NCBI GenBank assembly: GCA_032433595.1 | Contig: JASWJB010000084.1 | Coordinates: 1 to 64,000 of the forward strand | From: Conoideocrella luteorostrata | Lineage: Eukaryota > Ascomycota > Sordariomycetes > Hypocreales > Clavicipitaceae | Reading direction: 5' to 3' | DNA: 64,000 nucleotides | Shown: positions 10,568-22,212 of the stretch, piece by piece | How the letters are laid out: each line of letters starts with the position of its first letter | Numbering within the stretch: position 1 is the stretch's first letter | Notes under the pieces: model-generated | Databases searched by the model: none | What the model saw: only the letters and a program-made list of their open reading frames with translations | What the model was told of the DNA's origin: nothing | Translations under genes and position numbers: made by a program

Positions 10568-13500
10568 TCATCTCATCTCCTCGTCCCTGCCAGGTGGCGT
10601 AATCCCGTCATCCATCCATTTGCGGAAGTTCTTATTCTGTTCCTGAACCTCTTCAGGGCTCATGTCCTTGGTCCAGGAAGGATTATGAACCATCTTCTCG
10701 AGGAGTTTGCTCTCTCGATGTGCGCTGAGTGCTCTGGTGAACTTTTCACGGCGCTCCCGCTCCTGCTGCGTCTTGGGAGACTTGTCGTAAATGAAATATT
10801 CTGACGTGTCTGGGGCCCAGATCATCTTGGAACTCGTAAGGCAAATGCTAGTGGTCAGGTTCTCGCTGTACGAGAGCGGCTTAGGAATCTCGTCTGAATC
10901 CGACTCTGCATCGCCAGATGGCAGGTTCCGGGTAAGAACCACCCTTTGCAGTTTAGACCGCGGGATGCCCTCGGTGGGCTCTACGCGAATGAAGGATGAA
11001 ATGTAGTACTGCCAGCGCTCGCGAATTTGCATCTCGTCCATGTAGAACGTGGTCTCGTCACGTTGCAGCCATCTCACTGTGGCTTCCGCCTTTTGAGGGA
11101 ACTATTTGCACCGGTCAGTATGAGAGACTTCATGATATGCTCCTCGTACGCATTTGAACAGCGTTCACTTACCCAGCAAATGACAAAAATATCGCCGTCC
11201 TTGACGCACTTTTCAGCAAATTTTCTCGCCGATATTTCAGTCTGGTAGCTTGTCTCCTCCTTGTCCCGGCCTGTGAGATACTGTTGAATCAGATCTGGTG
11301 TTTTTTCCTTGGCGTCAGTGCTGCTGCATGTCAGGGCCAACCGACACAGCGTCTTTAGAAGATCCTGAATGGTATACAGTTTCCATCCATTCTTGAGATA
11401 GTAGTGACGCAAGACATCCTGGTACCGGTTCTCGTCCACGTCGCCTGTAATGTACTCTTCAATCAACTCAACCGTCTTGGGCCAGAAAGTCTCGGGGTCG
11501 TCATTGCGCTCGAAGAAAGTCATGTGGTTCTCGGTAAAGCCAATGTCTCTTGCAGGCTTAGGTCTGTTGAGGCGCTCAATGGCAGCAGATACAATTTCCT
11601 TACTGTCTTTAATGTTCAGCAGGCGGACGTAGAGAGTCTGGAAGATGCTGAAGAAAACATAGATGGTCTGGTTACAGAAGAAGTTGTACCAGGGACGAGT
11701 AAAGAAGCCATCTGCCTTCAGCTCACCACCTTCGTCGAGCAAAGCATTGTCTCCGCCGACAATAACCGGCTTTGGGATGGTTGGCATCCAGCGTTCGTTT
11801 GAGATTTCAGGTACGGCAGCTTCATCCGGAGCGTCGGCCATTTCCTCCTCATTTGCCGAGGTGACATCAGGGGTCGTCTCCTTGCTACCAGAGGCAGCGC
11901 TATCTTCCTTTTGGCTTCTGGGCTTGCTGCCGTTGCGCCCAGGATCCAGGACTCCTCTTAAAAGGTCGCCTTTCCTGCCGTTGCGACGAATGCGGCCATT
12001 GGTTAATTCAGCTGGGGTGGAATCCTCAATCTCTTCTTCTCCCGAATCCGGCTGCATCTTAGGGAGCTTGTCTTGATACATTTCCTCAGGCAGGTCAAAG
12101 AATGCAGGAACAAAGCTCTCAAAGAAATCCAAAATGCGCTCCTTTTCCTGAGTGCTGTGCTGTCCATTGTGCATGCTGTACAGCATCATGAGACGAAGCA
12201 CCTCGAGAATGACTTCCTTGTTGTTGAAGTCCCAGACCAACTGGTGTCGAGGCGCTTTGCCCCGGAGGATGCGTTCGCGACGCTGCTCCTCACGCTTGGT
12301 CTTGATCACATCGACAAGATGCTTCGCAGTGAGGTTCCTCTTATCATTGGACTTAACAAGGATACCCATGTGGTCAAGACTCTTCAAGTGCATGTTCTCG
12401 GTCTGCGCATGCCATACCTTCTCCCATTCGCGTTGTGAGAAGCGCCACTCTTCGTCCTTTTGCTTCATTCGGGCCAGAAGTACAGGGACTACATCAAAGG
12501 GGTGGCTATACATGTCGTTGACAACATCGATGCCCCTCTCGCCGTATATTTTCTTGCAGATGCGCTTGAATATCGAGGTGCTCTGTCCGGCAAGGGCGGC
12601 TGGCATGTGGAAAGCCTCCCTCTCAGCTGATGACATGGCGAGCATCTGCTGTGCAATAGGTTCCAGAAGCTGAATACATTTGAGATTAGCCTCAATGTTG
12701 AAATCGTAGTCGTGCCGTTCTTCTTCAATTCTGTGAAGGCCTTCTTCGAACTGATTCTTGCGATGCGCAACAAAGCCAGAGTCCTCACTAGCCCAGGTCG
12801 GGTGGGAAGCCCACTCGTCATTCAACACGGAGTTACACAGCTCGTCTCGGCCACTGCAAGGCTTAAGGCGCTCTCGCTTGGGGAGAAGCCTGTAGCTAGG
12901 ACCGTAACCACGGCAGTTGCTTAATGATAATTTTTCGAGAGGCAGAGAAGGCTGGTTCTCAATGACAACATCTTGAGAGTCAACGCCCACAAAGGCTTTC
13001 CAGAAGGTCATCAGGTCCGGGTTGGCACTAATGAACAAGGCCCCCTTATGGAACAGTGTATTCCGGTCAATGATATTTTGGCTGAAAAGGTTGCATAGCT
13101 TCAAGAACTCGTTCATAGCCGATCGACTACTGAGGAACTTTTTGACTCGCTCAAAGAAAGCAATCTCTTCTTGGTTAGAGGTGACGGAAGAACGCGGAGG
13201 ATAAGGTTCTGGCATCACAGGAGTGAGGGTAGGCAGCGTGGCTTCGAAGTTTGAAATATCACCAGTAGCCCTTGCGTGACTAATCTTGGTTCGTTTGCCA
13301 TTGGTGCCATTCACAGCACTCTGCGTAACTCTATTTGCCGCATTTGTATCAGGCACGGAGGCTTCCGCAGTAAGGGTCTGCTTGTCTCCACGCGGTCGCT
13401 TCTTGTTATCCTTGCTTGCGCTTGGGGGTGGTGCAAAACTGCCCAGAGGAGGCATTTTCTGGCCACCAGGTTGAGGAGTGTGACTTGGACCAGCAGCTGC

Positions 13501-14003
13501 TCCCTCTTCACCGCGACCCGGAGTCGCCTTGGCCTGTCCTGCTGATTCCGGGAGGAATTGTTTGAAGTCCTCGAGCAGGTCAGGGGCAGCATTGAAGAGC
13601 GTTGTGACTTGAGCGTAGACATCCTGAATTGGCTTCTGCTCCCTTTGATATGTCTGTAGTATCTCGAGGAACTGCTTGTATATTTCCGGCTTGTCTTGGA
13701 AGCGGTTCTTAATCTTGTTGACGTAGCTGATGGCATGGTTGAACTCGACAGGGCCACGACGCTCCATGTTTGCTTGGTTGCCAGCACCGGTGTTTGGTCC
13801 ACCTGCAGCTGATGCTGGACCAGATGCCTGCCTGGCGCCTGGCACGTTTGCACCTCCTGCTCCCTGCTGGTTCACAATCCTCTGGGCTGAATTAACTGCA
13901 TCAAAAGCGGCACTTTGAGCGGCTGCTTGAACAAAGAGGCTGGCGCCATTCTGGACTGGTGTACTGAAATTTGCCTCTGGGCTTTCAATGCTGTGTTGTG
14001 ACC

Positions 14004-14034
<31 letters not shown>

Positions 14035-15731
14035 TTGTTGTTGTTGCTGTGGCTGCTGCTGTTGCTGTTGCTGCGGCTGCGGCTGCGGCTGCGGTTGCTG
14101 CCACTGGCCACCACGTTCTGGGAATAACGGCTGGCCAGGGAGGCCACCATGCCCGTCCTGGCCACGGCCAGCAATGGACTGTACTGTAGTGCCCATAGGA
14201 GTCGTTACTCGAATTGTGTTCGGGTCGTTTCCAGCACCACACTCAATTCTATAGCCTGGGGGCAAAAAAGTATTGAAACCTTGGATAAGGTTGGGGTGTC
14301 CTGCGAAGAGCTCAGAAACTCGGTTGATAACGCCGGGGGTGTCAATACTGCTTTATGTCAGAAAACGCCGAAATAATCCAAGAACCAAGATTCAAGACTT
14401 ACGCTTGACTCTTAAAGTCTTTCATAATATCCAAGAATCGGTTATAAACATCGGGCTGATCGTGAAACTGAACCTTAACTTGATCCAAGTATGTCAAGGC
14501 GTCCTGCATTTTGATAAGTCAGCTCGAGGAACACATTAATATTGATGGAATTGTCAAATTAGTGAAACGTGAGGTGTACGATGAAGTTGTGGTAGAATGC
14601 CCAGCGTCGAACGTTGTTCCCACAAATATCAAGGACTTGTTGTCCGCCGGCAAGAAACGCTGCCAGCAGTTCGTCGCTGCCAGTGGCAGTCTGGAAATTG
14701 TTTGCACCAGAAGGAACAGTGGAGCGCATGGCATGCTCCATTTCGCTTTGAGGAGGAGAAGCCACGGTACTTGCGACATTCAAACTTTAAAAGAAAAACA
14801 TCGACGCGCCACGCGAGCCTTATCAAGAGATCCTCAGAGAGTAAACAGTGTGCGTACAAACACAGTGTGCAAAAGAGCGTGAGGGAAGAGAAAGTAGGCA
14901 AGCGAGTCGCATGGTTGATACTTTCAAAGTGCAGGAAGAAATGTGAGCAGTAACTGAGGGTAATGTGAATCCACACTTCATCTAGTGTTCTGCTGCGCTG
15001 CCGTCATGCCCCCCCCCCCTCCCCCCTCCCACATTAGAAACTTCTGCCAAAGCCAATACTCGCTTCACTACTGGCCAAAACATAAAATGATAAATACTTA
15101 CATTCAGGATAGGTTGCTGACCCTGCGTGATCCCACCAGGAATCTGATGCCCGCCAGGGGTCACGCCAACGATCGCTGCAACAGCACCCTTGGCACCGCG
15201 CTGCGCATCTTGCTGGCTCTGCTGTTGGTGAGGGGCAGAACCTCCAAACCCTGCAACACCCGAGTTTGTAGGAGGCTGCGAGGCATGGGGGGGATTTTGC
15301 GAATGGCTCATGGGCCCATACATCTGATGTTGCGACCCAGCAGCGCCCTGCTGTCCGCCGGCACTCGCGCCGCCGTGTTGCAGAGGGCCACCGAAGTTGA
15401 TGGGACCAGACTGGGCGCCTAGAGAAGCAGCCGCCGCCACCGCCGGATTACTGCTATGATTGGCAAGCAAGCCGCCAGGGCTGTGTATGGCGCCAGGAAT
15501 CCTCGATGCCACGGGTTGGTGGATAGGGATGGAACCAGCACTGCTTTGATGAGGTGCTCCAGGGACTGGTTGCTGGTATCGATCGGCTTGTTCTCGCTCT
15601 CGTTCTCGCTCTTGCTCACGTCGCATGTCTTCATGCTGCTGGAAGGGACGGTGTCGCTCTTCCATCTCGCGATCGCGGTCGCGGTCGTACGGCGCACCAC
15701 CGCTGCGACCGTGGAGGTTTTGGTTGTTCAT
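10568..15731 (-). CDS. SIN3: Transcriptional corepressor SIN3 (paired amphipathic helix protein)
   Basis: Scaffold of the Sin3/Rpd3 histone deacetylase complex in the nucleus. Four exons (15731-15102, 14503-14403, 14347-11173, 11101-10568) encode 1479 aa. An Arg/Glu/Gln-rich N-terminus is followed by PAH1 (from about 211, split by intron 2), a long Gln tract (about 324-358), PAH2 (about 444-511), PAH3 (about 638-699) and the HDAC-interaction domain (from about 720, with [12 protein letters not shown]). A conserved C-terminal half follows. Intron 1 is about 598 bp, far longer than any other intron in the window, and holds a G-rich run on the sense strand. The splice [10 protein letters not shown] fits the PAH1 start, but a further small exon in intron 1 cannot be excluded. 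The gene stands head to tail with TAF2 and the SAS4-domain gene. Confidence 0.95.
14003..14100. repeat. CAG/CAA microsatellite encoding polyglutamine in SIN3
   Basis: On the plus strand the tract reads GCTGCTG... then GTTGTT... and GCTGCGGCTGCG, which is CAG, CAA and CCG-CAG codons on the SIN3 strand. All three minus-strand frames stay open across it, so spurious open frames abound here. It is a probable length polymorphism. Confidence 0.85.
15009..15030 (-). other. G-rich run inside SIN3 intron 1
   Basis: The plus strand is almost pure C over about 22 bases, so the SIN3 pre-mRNA carries runs of G with single A interruptions (GGG, six G and about ten G). This could form a G-quadruplex. It lies about 75 nt inside the intron from the 5' splice site at 15101. 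Any effect on splicing is inference. Confidence 0.6.
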
Positions 15732-16968
15732 GCTCTTCTAACTACGGGGTTCCAGAGTCAGTATGGCCAGTGTCTCTCGGTTTTGATTTTGTAAATCAAG
15801 AGCTTCTTCATTGATTTCAATGGTCCAAGGTGCGTTCATAGAACCTTGAAGTCCAGGCTCGCGGCTGTTGCTCACGGTTTGCCCCCCGGGTCGCGCTCTC
15901 GGTCGATCGAAGGAAAAACGAATCAAGGCACTTACAGCTTGTAGGCTCACCTGGGCAGGTGCGGCATCTACATGGATGCAAGTGCTCCAAAGACAAAGAA
16001 GAGCTTACACTTTAAAGAGTTAAGCAAAAAAAACAGCAGTTCCGTTAAACAGCGTGGTGTCGAACGTGGAATAGGAGGGGGCCTTCGCGACGCAAACCGA
16101 AGTCGCTTGTGCAAACTTGGGAAGCTCTCCTGGGTGGCAGACAGAGTGGCACAGGGTGACGAGATCTAACTGGGCCGTGCAACATCCGCAGCGCGGGTCA
16201 TTCCGCGTCACGTGATGATAAGATAGACAAGTGGGCCGGTGAAGCTTGCGTATCTGACAAGGCTGGCCAGTTAGAGAGAAGAAAGCTAAGCGAGCCCACA
16301 ATACCGGATCCATCGAAATCCAAACCAGTACTCAGCCTTGCATAACGAGGTCTCTAGAGTACTCCGTACGTTTCCGTGAAATAGCAACCTAAAGTTTTCT
16401 AATAGATTGTACAGTTGTTTGGCATGGTTACTGCATAACACCATTTTAGAACTGCTTGAATGGAGGGTATATGCACAGAAATGCAGATGACTGTTAATGT
16501 AAAGAGGTCAAGTTCGAGAATTAGTCTTATTCAACGGGGACTTTAAGGCTCTCGTCCATTAATATTCTATCTTTTTACAGGATCGCCTCCAACTCCAAAC
16601 ATAAACCTATACCCCAAAAGACACTTTGAAAGCGGCTTGCTCCGTAGAGACGGGGGCACGACCTCATATTATCATACATCCTTCATCATGTATTAAAATA
16701 AGAAAGAAAGGGGGGGTGTATCACAACGGCACTCAGCAGCTTTGGCCCATTCTAGTTATCTTATACTTGCGCCAGAAAGAAATTTGACTTCTTCATTGAT
16801 GCATAGTTTCCGCTGACGACGGGGACCGAAGTGACGTCCGGTCCTAGAAGCACCTAATCCGGTTTGGTGTCTGTCACACGAGAAACATGAAATTTCGAAT
16901 TTCTAACTGTGAGTCTCCAGTACAGTTGCACTATTTTTCGCAGATGCGACAAGCTCATCTTACTTTCT
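15732..16968. other. Intergenic; SIN3 promoter and TAF2 3' end
   Basis: 1.2 kb without a supported gene. One TACTCCGTA lies at 16360-16368. A 5' UTR intron of SIN3 is possible, since long leaders are common for regulator genes, but it cannot be shown. Confidence 0.5.
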
Positions 16969-19900
16969 CTAAGACGTGGGTGGTGGGGGTTGCGGCTTTC
17001 GAATAATCTTGATCTTGGGCCGAGCACTAATCGGTGTGCCTGTATTTGGCGAACTAACCTGGTTATCGGCACTGCCCATAGACGGCGTAGCAGTCTTGGT
17101 GTCGACGGAAATCTTTTGCGTAGTGTGCGGAGTAGAAGTCGAGCCGCCAGGTAGTGGCTTTCGCACCACATCGCCACTGGGAAGAGGCTTCCTAACCTTT
17201 GCAGTGATAGTGTCTTTTGGGGCCCCTGGTGAAAATTCTTTTCGTATTCCCGTTGGCAAGGCTGTCCTGTGGTTAGAAGATGCCTCCATAGGTACTCCAA
17301 GAATCACAGCAAGTCGCTTCGGGTTACGAGTCTTCAATGTGACCATTCGTCTCTTCTTGGAGATCTTGTCTCCATTAGAGACCCATGTCTCTGTCTTGGG
17401 TCTTTTGGATGGTGGGGTTGAGTGCTCATTTTCCGGACGAGGTCGTTTTGGAATAGAGACTGGTGGCGTTGCTGTGTTTATAGGAGTCATTTGGTCTGGA
17501 GTACCATTAGTCTGCTGCACGGACGAAGCAATAATGGTATCGCTTTCGCTCTTAGCTAGTGTTGCGGCCGGGGCTGGGGTTAGCCGTTGTGGTGTAGCAG
17601 AAGCTTTGGTGTTTATCTTGATTGAAGACGTTCTCGGGAGGGGTATAGGTCCAGGAACTGCGGCTGCGGCTGCTGGCAAGGGCGGGGAGATGGGATGCTT
17701 GGGTTTGGTCTTGTAATATGCTTTGAACTTCACAATGAGTCGATCAGCTAGCTTTTTGGCAGGCCTCTCTAACCTCCAAGCTTTTGGCAGACCGATTGTC
17801 AAGACCCAGCTGCGTGCCTCTTCAAACATCATAGCTGCAAGATCCAGCAAGCTCTCAACTTCGGTGCGGCCAAGGCCCTCGTGGTCCAACGCCTTCCGCA
17901 TGGCAGTGCTGTAGTGCCTTCCGTCCCCTCCATACGTCTCCTCCATTTCCTTGCGTAGTGCCTTGAGAGCAGCATCGAGATTTTCCTTGCGAGCAAACAT
18001 CTCTTTCCTTGCCTCGATCTCCTGCGCACTGTCTTGTACCAAGAGAAGTGGATCCTCGGCGTCTTCGGCGGAAAGTTCGTTCTTAACGACCTTGGTGTGT
18101 TCCCCGAAAGCGATTGCAGCTAGACCGCTTGCCATTGCCTGGATAAGTTTGTTGCGAACAAAGGGAGACCTATCTGTCATAAGCGCATACAAGAGGAATG
18201 TGAAGAATGTCGGGTCCATCATGGCACCCAAGTCAATCAACGCCTCGAAGCACTTAATGCGGATCAAGCCACGTGTTCCATCCAGCAGATATTGCCCAAA
18301 ATCTGAATAGTTCGTGGGGATAACTTCCGCCTTCATGAGTCGTTGCTTGGCATCAAGCCCAGCAATTGTCCATATGTTCTGGTACGAGTTTGTCCATTCA
18401 TCGCGACGCAGAATGCGCTCAATCTGTTCCAGAGCTTCTTCAAGAAATTGGCGTTCTTCCTCATCCGGCGCTTTGCTCTGGCGGGAGAGCCAGTCGTCCT
18501 TTTTTGAGGGAATGAGAGATGTTGCCAAGACTTCCACTAGGGTCGCTATGTAAAAGTGATCAGAGTACGGGTTGTCTTCGTTGTTATTGAATAACAATTG
18601 ATCCAATATGAACCGCCGAGCCTCAAGAGGACAGCGATAAGTATGGTCGCGTACTTCGGCAATGGCTTTGATAACAGCACGTCTCACCTGGTACTGCTTC
18701 TTGTCGGTGAAGTCATTCGGGAGAGGCTGGTTTGTTTTCTCGTAGCAAAACATCTCCCGAAATGCTCGCATGAGCTGCCTCAAACCAAGTAGAGGTATGC
18801 CCTTAATATTCGACTGTCGAGGCAGCGCCTCTGCTGCCATGGTTCGAATGCCATGGAAATATCGGCGGTCAATCAACGTCCGCACGAGAAATCCAGACGC
18901 AATGGGATGCAGAGGTCCATTGGTAAGATACAGCATGGCATCCTGCTGCGCTACGACATCTCGATCCTGCTGGAGTTGGGAGACGTACATGTATGGCTCG
19001 AGGGTGCGTTTCATATCACAAGCCCATTCAAAGTCCGCATCGACACGAATCCACTCATAGGATTCTTGATCCATCTTTCTCTCCGTTTCAGGATCCCACT
19101 CGATGAGCTCCCAGTCCCTAAGGTCATCCGGCCCCTGAAGCACATCTCCAAGACAATAAAGAAGAGCGTCGTCTGCATTTTCCGGCATCTCCATATTTGC
19201 GTTAACGGTATGCTTCTCCTTCATACGTCGTGTTCGCTTGAGCCGCTTGTATTTCGTATTGTAAGGGATTTCAAATTTTGTTGATCGCGTTGCATCCTCA
19301 CGGATCTCAAGAATGTGCTCATATGGAGTGCCGTCAGCTTCATGAATCCGTACAGTCATTGGTCCAGTAAATAACGGCTGCGTCTCTCCAAGTTTCAAGT
19401 CAGCTCGTCGTTCCTTGACCGCGCGTAGGAAATCATCCTTCTCCAAGCCACCAGACTTTTTGGACACCTGATACTGAATCTGGTTGAGAGTCAACTCCAC
19501 ACACAGCCTTTTCTTATTGAACTTTGCCTTGACATCGAATCTAGGGCAGCCGGAGTTATATATCCATTCCTTCCAAAAGGTCTCTAGCCTATACCGGGAT
19601 CCCTTCTCGCACACCGCCCGAAACTTATCTGTATCAAGAATTGTTGACCTATCACTGCTTTCAATTTGTGCTTTTGTCAGGAATTTCTGCAGAGTTCGAG
19701 TTAAGCCATGCCCGCCAGAGGCTTTTATCATACGCTTGTCAAGTATGAAAAAAACAACGGGGACTTTCAACTCCATAAAATCCATTTCGAAGTCTCCCAA
19801 GTGTAAATTTGGGCCAAGGTCGAACAACGAGGGCCGATGAACATCTACCGCGACGAGCTTGTCTGACATTGTCTTCATACGAAATCTATACTCGTTGTTG

Positions 19901-21372
19901 CCACAGAGTTTCTTCATGAACAGATCCGTCATGAAGTGGGCAATCCCCAGAACAAGCCACAGGTCATTTCGAGTATTTGGTATCATGTTAATGCCAATCC
20001 ATTGGTATGTTAAGGTGAAAACGATTTTTCTTGTCGTCTCAATCTCTGTGTCGATGACCTCTTCCGGGAAGAGCAGTCGATTGCTTACAAACGCCAGGGA
20101 ATGCAATGGCACTGTGTCTTCGACCAAGTCGTCGAGAAAGCAGATCTTGAAATTACCAAACGGGTACTTAGCAAAAGTGTACGTCAGAAAGTCGGCTGCC
20201 ATTGTCAGTGCTGCGGCAGTGTTCCGCACCCAGTCGCCACGGTTCGGCAGGCAGTAGGCGTGGACCTTGAGTGCGCTCATACCGAGCTTAACTTCGTCCT
20301 CCTCTGTCCGAAACTCAGACGACAAGTCAATGTGCTCAAAGGGGCCAATGGCAAAGCCCAGCTTCTGCACTGAAACCTTCTTCTCCGGTTCAAACGTCAT
20401 GATCTTCTTGTGGTCGTCTTGGGGATCAACCGTCTCCTCCATCAGGAACCCTGAGCAGACAGCAGTAAATTCCCTCAGTTTGTCTTCCTCAGCAAGTCTC
20501 ATTGCGCCCTCCTGGTCATCACGAGACTTGCCAATCCCATTCGCAGCGGTGTCCTTTTGAGTAGCAAGTGCTTGCTGAAGCGCATCTCCAAGTGTACGAG
20601 GAAATTTGAGGGATATTCTCCAGTCACATCGTGCGCCATGATCATCCACACAAGGAAATATGCACGACGCTGTGCCAGGTTGTATAGAATGCCGGGTGTA
20701 CATGTGCGTAAATCGATTGTCCAGAGCGTCCACTCCGACGAAATGCAGGCCATCGCGGGGGTTCTTGTTGCTGAAAGGTATCGTAATCTTGAACTGTTTG
20801 TGTCCTTTATCGGCGGCGTCCAGATTTGAAGCAGACTTTCTGATAATCAGTTTCGGACGATCAGCATCTCCTTTACCTCCAAGGAGACTGATCTTCAGTG
20901 ATCCATAGACTGGTGTACATCCCTCGATCTCTCTATTCTCGGCGGGAACATCAGTCTTTCGGTTGTGGAAGATATTTCGGGCCCTCATACGACGAATATC
21001 GTGGTGCTCTGCTCTCAAGTTCCAGCCCTCTGGTTGGGAAAGATTTTTGTAGGGATCGTGGTATTCGGTGGTGGCCTTACGCTTCTGGCCCTCGACGACC
21101 TCGCCATTGGACTCTCGCATTTCCGTTATCGTCACATTTTTTGTATCAATGTCGCAGTTGGCAGCATCGAGGTAAATGTCTTCGATCTTATCAGAAAATA
21201 TGACGATGTAAAGATCCGTGGTACCCTCAATGCTCCTCCCCCGGAAGTTCACATCCAACTTGACCTCCTGCTTAATGACGAAGAACTCTTGCACCGGGTC
21301 GTCCTTAATTGGCGGTAGATCATCGGTTGCATCCGCCAGCGAATGGTGGTCAGCATCGTGCATGAACGACAT
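16969..21372 (-). CDS. TAF2: Transcription initiation factor TFIID subunit 2 (TAF2)
   Basis: TFIID subunit that contacts core-promoter DNA; nuclear. A single uninterrupted exon gives 1467 aa. The N-terminal two thirds have the M1-aminopeptidase-like fold of TAF2 (FFVIKQEVKLDV, CIFPCVDD, LTYQWIGIN) without the HExxH zinc motif, as expected for the non-enzymatic family. A HEAT-like helical part follows, then a low-complexity basic C-terminal tail rich in Pro, Ser, Thr and Lys. The frame stays open upstream to about 21432 but has no ATG there. The ATG at 21372 (MSFMHDAD) is the first, so it was taken as start. A short upstream coding exon is not ruled out. Confidence 0.93.
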   Translation of the reverse strand: MSFMHDADHHSLADATDDLPPIKDDPVQEFFVIKQEVKLDVNFRGRSIEGTTDLYIVIFSDKIEDIYLDAANCDIDTKNVTITEMRESNGEVVEGQKRKATTEYHDPYKNLSQPEGWNLRAEHHDIRRMRARNIFHNRKTDVPAENREIEGCTPVYGSLKISLLGGKGDADRPKLIIRKSASNLDAADKGHKQFKITIPFSNKNPRDGLHFVGVDALDNRFTHMYTRHSIQPGTASCIFPCVDDHGARCDWRISLKFPRTLGDALQQALATQKDTAANGIGKSRDDQEGAMRLAEEDKLREFTAVCSGFLMEETVDPQDDHKKIMTFEPEKKVSVQKLGFAIGPFEHIDLSSEFRTEEDEVKLGMSALKVHAYCLPNRGDWVRNTAAALTMAADFLTYTFAKYPFGNFKICFLDDLVEDTVPLHSLAFVSNRLLFPEEVIDTEIETTRKIVFTLTYQWIGINMIPNTRNDLWLVLGIAHFMTDLFMKKLCGNNEYRFRMKTMSDKLVAVDVHRPSLFDLGPNLHLGDFEMDFMELKVPVVFFILDKRMIKASGGHGLTRTLQKFLTKAQIESSDRSTILDTDKFRAVCEKGSRYRLETFWKEWIYNSGCPRFDVKAKFNKKRLCVELTLNQIQYQVSKKSGGLEKDDFLRAVKERRADLKLGETQPLFTGPMTVRIHEADGTPYEHILEIREDATRSTKFEIPYNTKYKRLKRTRRMKEKHTVNANMEMPENADDALLYCLGDVLQGPDDLRDWELIEWDPETERKMDQESYEWIRVDADFEWACDMKRTLEPYMYVSQLQQDRDVVAQQDAMLYLTNGPLHPIASGFLVRTLIDRRYFHGIRTMAAEALPRQSNIKGIPLLGLRQLMRAFREMFCYEKTNQPLPNDFTDKKQYQVRRAVIKAIAEVRDHTYRCPLEARRFILDQLLFNNNEDNPYSDHFYIATLVEVLATSLIPSKKDDWLSRQSKAPDEEERQFLEEALEQIERILRRDEWTNSYQNIWTIAGLDAKQRLMKAEVIPTNYSDFGQYLLDGTRGLIRIKCFEALIDLGAMMDPTFFTFLLYALMTDRSPFVRNKLIQAMASGLAAIAFGEHTKVVKNELSAEDAEDPLLLVQDSAQEIEARKEMFARKENLDAALKALRKEMEETYGGDGRHYSTAMRKALDHEGLGRTEVESLLDLAAMMFEEARSWVLTIGLPKAWRLERPAKKLADRLIVKFKAYYKTKPKHPISPPLPAAAAAVPGPIPLPRTSSIKINTKASATPQRLTPAPAATLAKSESDTIIASSVQQTNGTPDQMTPINTATPPVSIPKRPRPENEHSTPPSKRPKTETWVSNGDKISKKRRMVTLKTRNPKRLAVILGVPMEASSNHRTALPTGIRKEFSPGAPKDTITAKVRKPLPSGDVVRKPLPGGSTSTPHTTQKISVDTKTATPSMGSADNQVSSPNTGTPISARPKIKIIRKPQPPPPTS

Positions 21373-22212
21373 GGCGCCAGGAGTTGGGTGTTCGATGCGA
21401 TGGCTCAAGTTAAAGAGAAGGGTGCGTAGTCACGTCAATGGCTCTGGGGCTTCTGCTGCTGCTGCCGCGTGAGCGCTCAGCCTTCAGAAGCCTCGCCTAG
21501 GCGAGCGTCCCTGACTAGCACGTCACGAGAGCATCCGAAGTTAGCGGTGCCGCGATTATCGGGTTGCGCGCATAGCAAAGAATCTGAGTGTCGAGTTGGT
21601 GTGCCGCCGCTGCGTCGATCGGGCGAAGGAGTGCAAATGGTTAACTCTGTAAGATATCGCTGAATCTGTAGAATACAAATCTTCCTACGTCGAATTATGC
21701 CCCGCCGGGGAGTTGTAAAGTAAGAGTGGCGGCAAAGAAGAGTGAACGCAGGAGGATCCGTGTGAGGGAAGTTGTCTCCAAAATGTCCGCGAGCGAGCGA
21801 ACGAGCTTGCCTTGCTTAGGATGCACGGACCACACAATCAAAGGAACAGTGTTTGTGGTGGGTCCTCGTGTTTGCCGTGACAAAGAGACCTCAAGCTCTT
21901 GAGCTGCCGCCCCCTGTATCTGAACCTTTACAGTCATCAAGTGAGGTACATTAATGCATTAAGACGTATAATTCACGGGTATCTTATATACCTCGAAAGC
22001 CTAACACGCTGATTCCTACAACCAAAGTTGACAATGCAGAAATCCATCAAAAGTATACTACAATTAGGTTGGCTTGTCTTGTCTCCTTGGAAACAGCCAC
22101 TGATGCCCCAACGCCATGCATACCGACAAAGTCACATACACACGACTCCTTCTATTCCGTTCATGGAGGCGTGAAAAATGAAAAAGAAAGCGAGTACAAG
22201 GCCATATAACAA
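21373..22212. other. Intergenic between TAF2 start and SAS4-domain gene stop
   Basis: No supported coding frame or RNA gene. It holds the TAF2 promoter and the 3' region of the upstream gene. Confidence 0.55.

Noticed and set aside
13971..14254. Several long frames over the SIN3 glutamine tract (poly-Ala, poly-Cys, poly-Ser)
   Set aside because: They are shadows of the CAG/CAA repeat in the SIN3 reading frame.
14511..14953. Plus-strand frames inside the SIN3 intron 1 region
   Set aside because: Frames are open on both strands here, with no recognised domain; a separate gene is not supported.
16969..21372. TAF2 considered as an active M1 aminopeptidase
   Set aside because: The HExxH zinc motif is absent and the TAF2 blocks are present.
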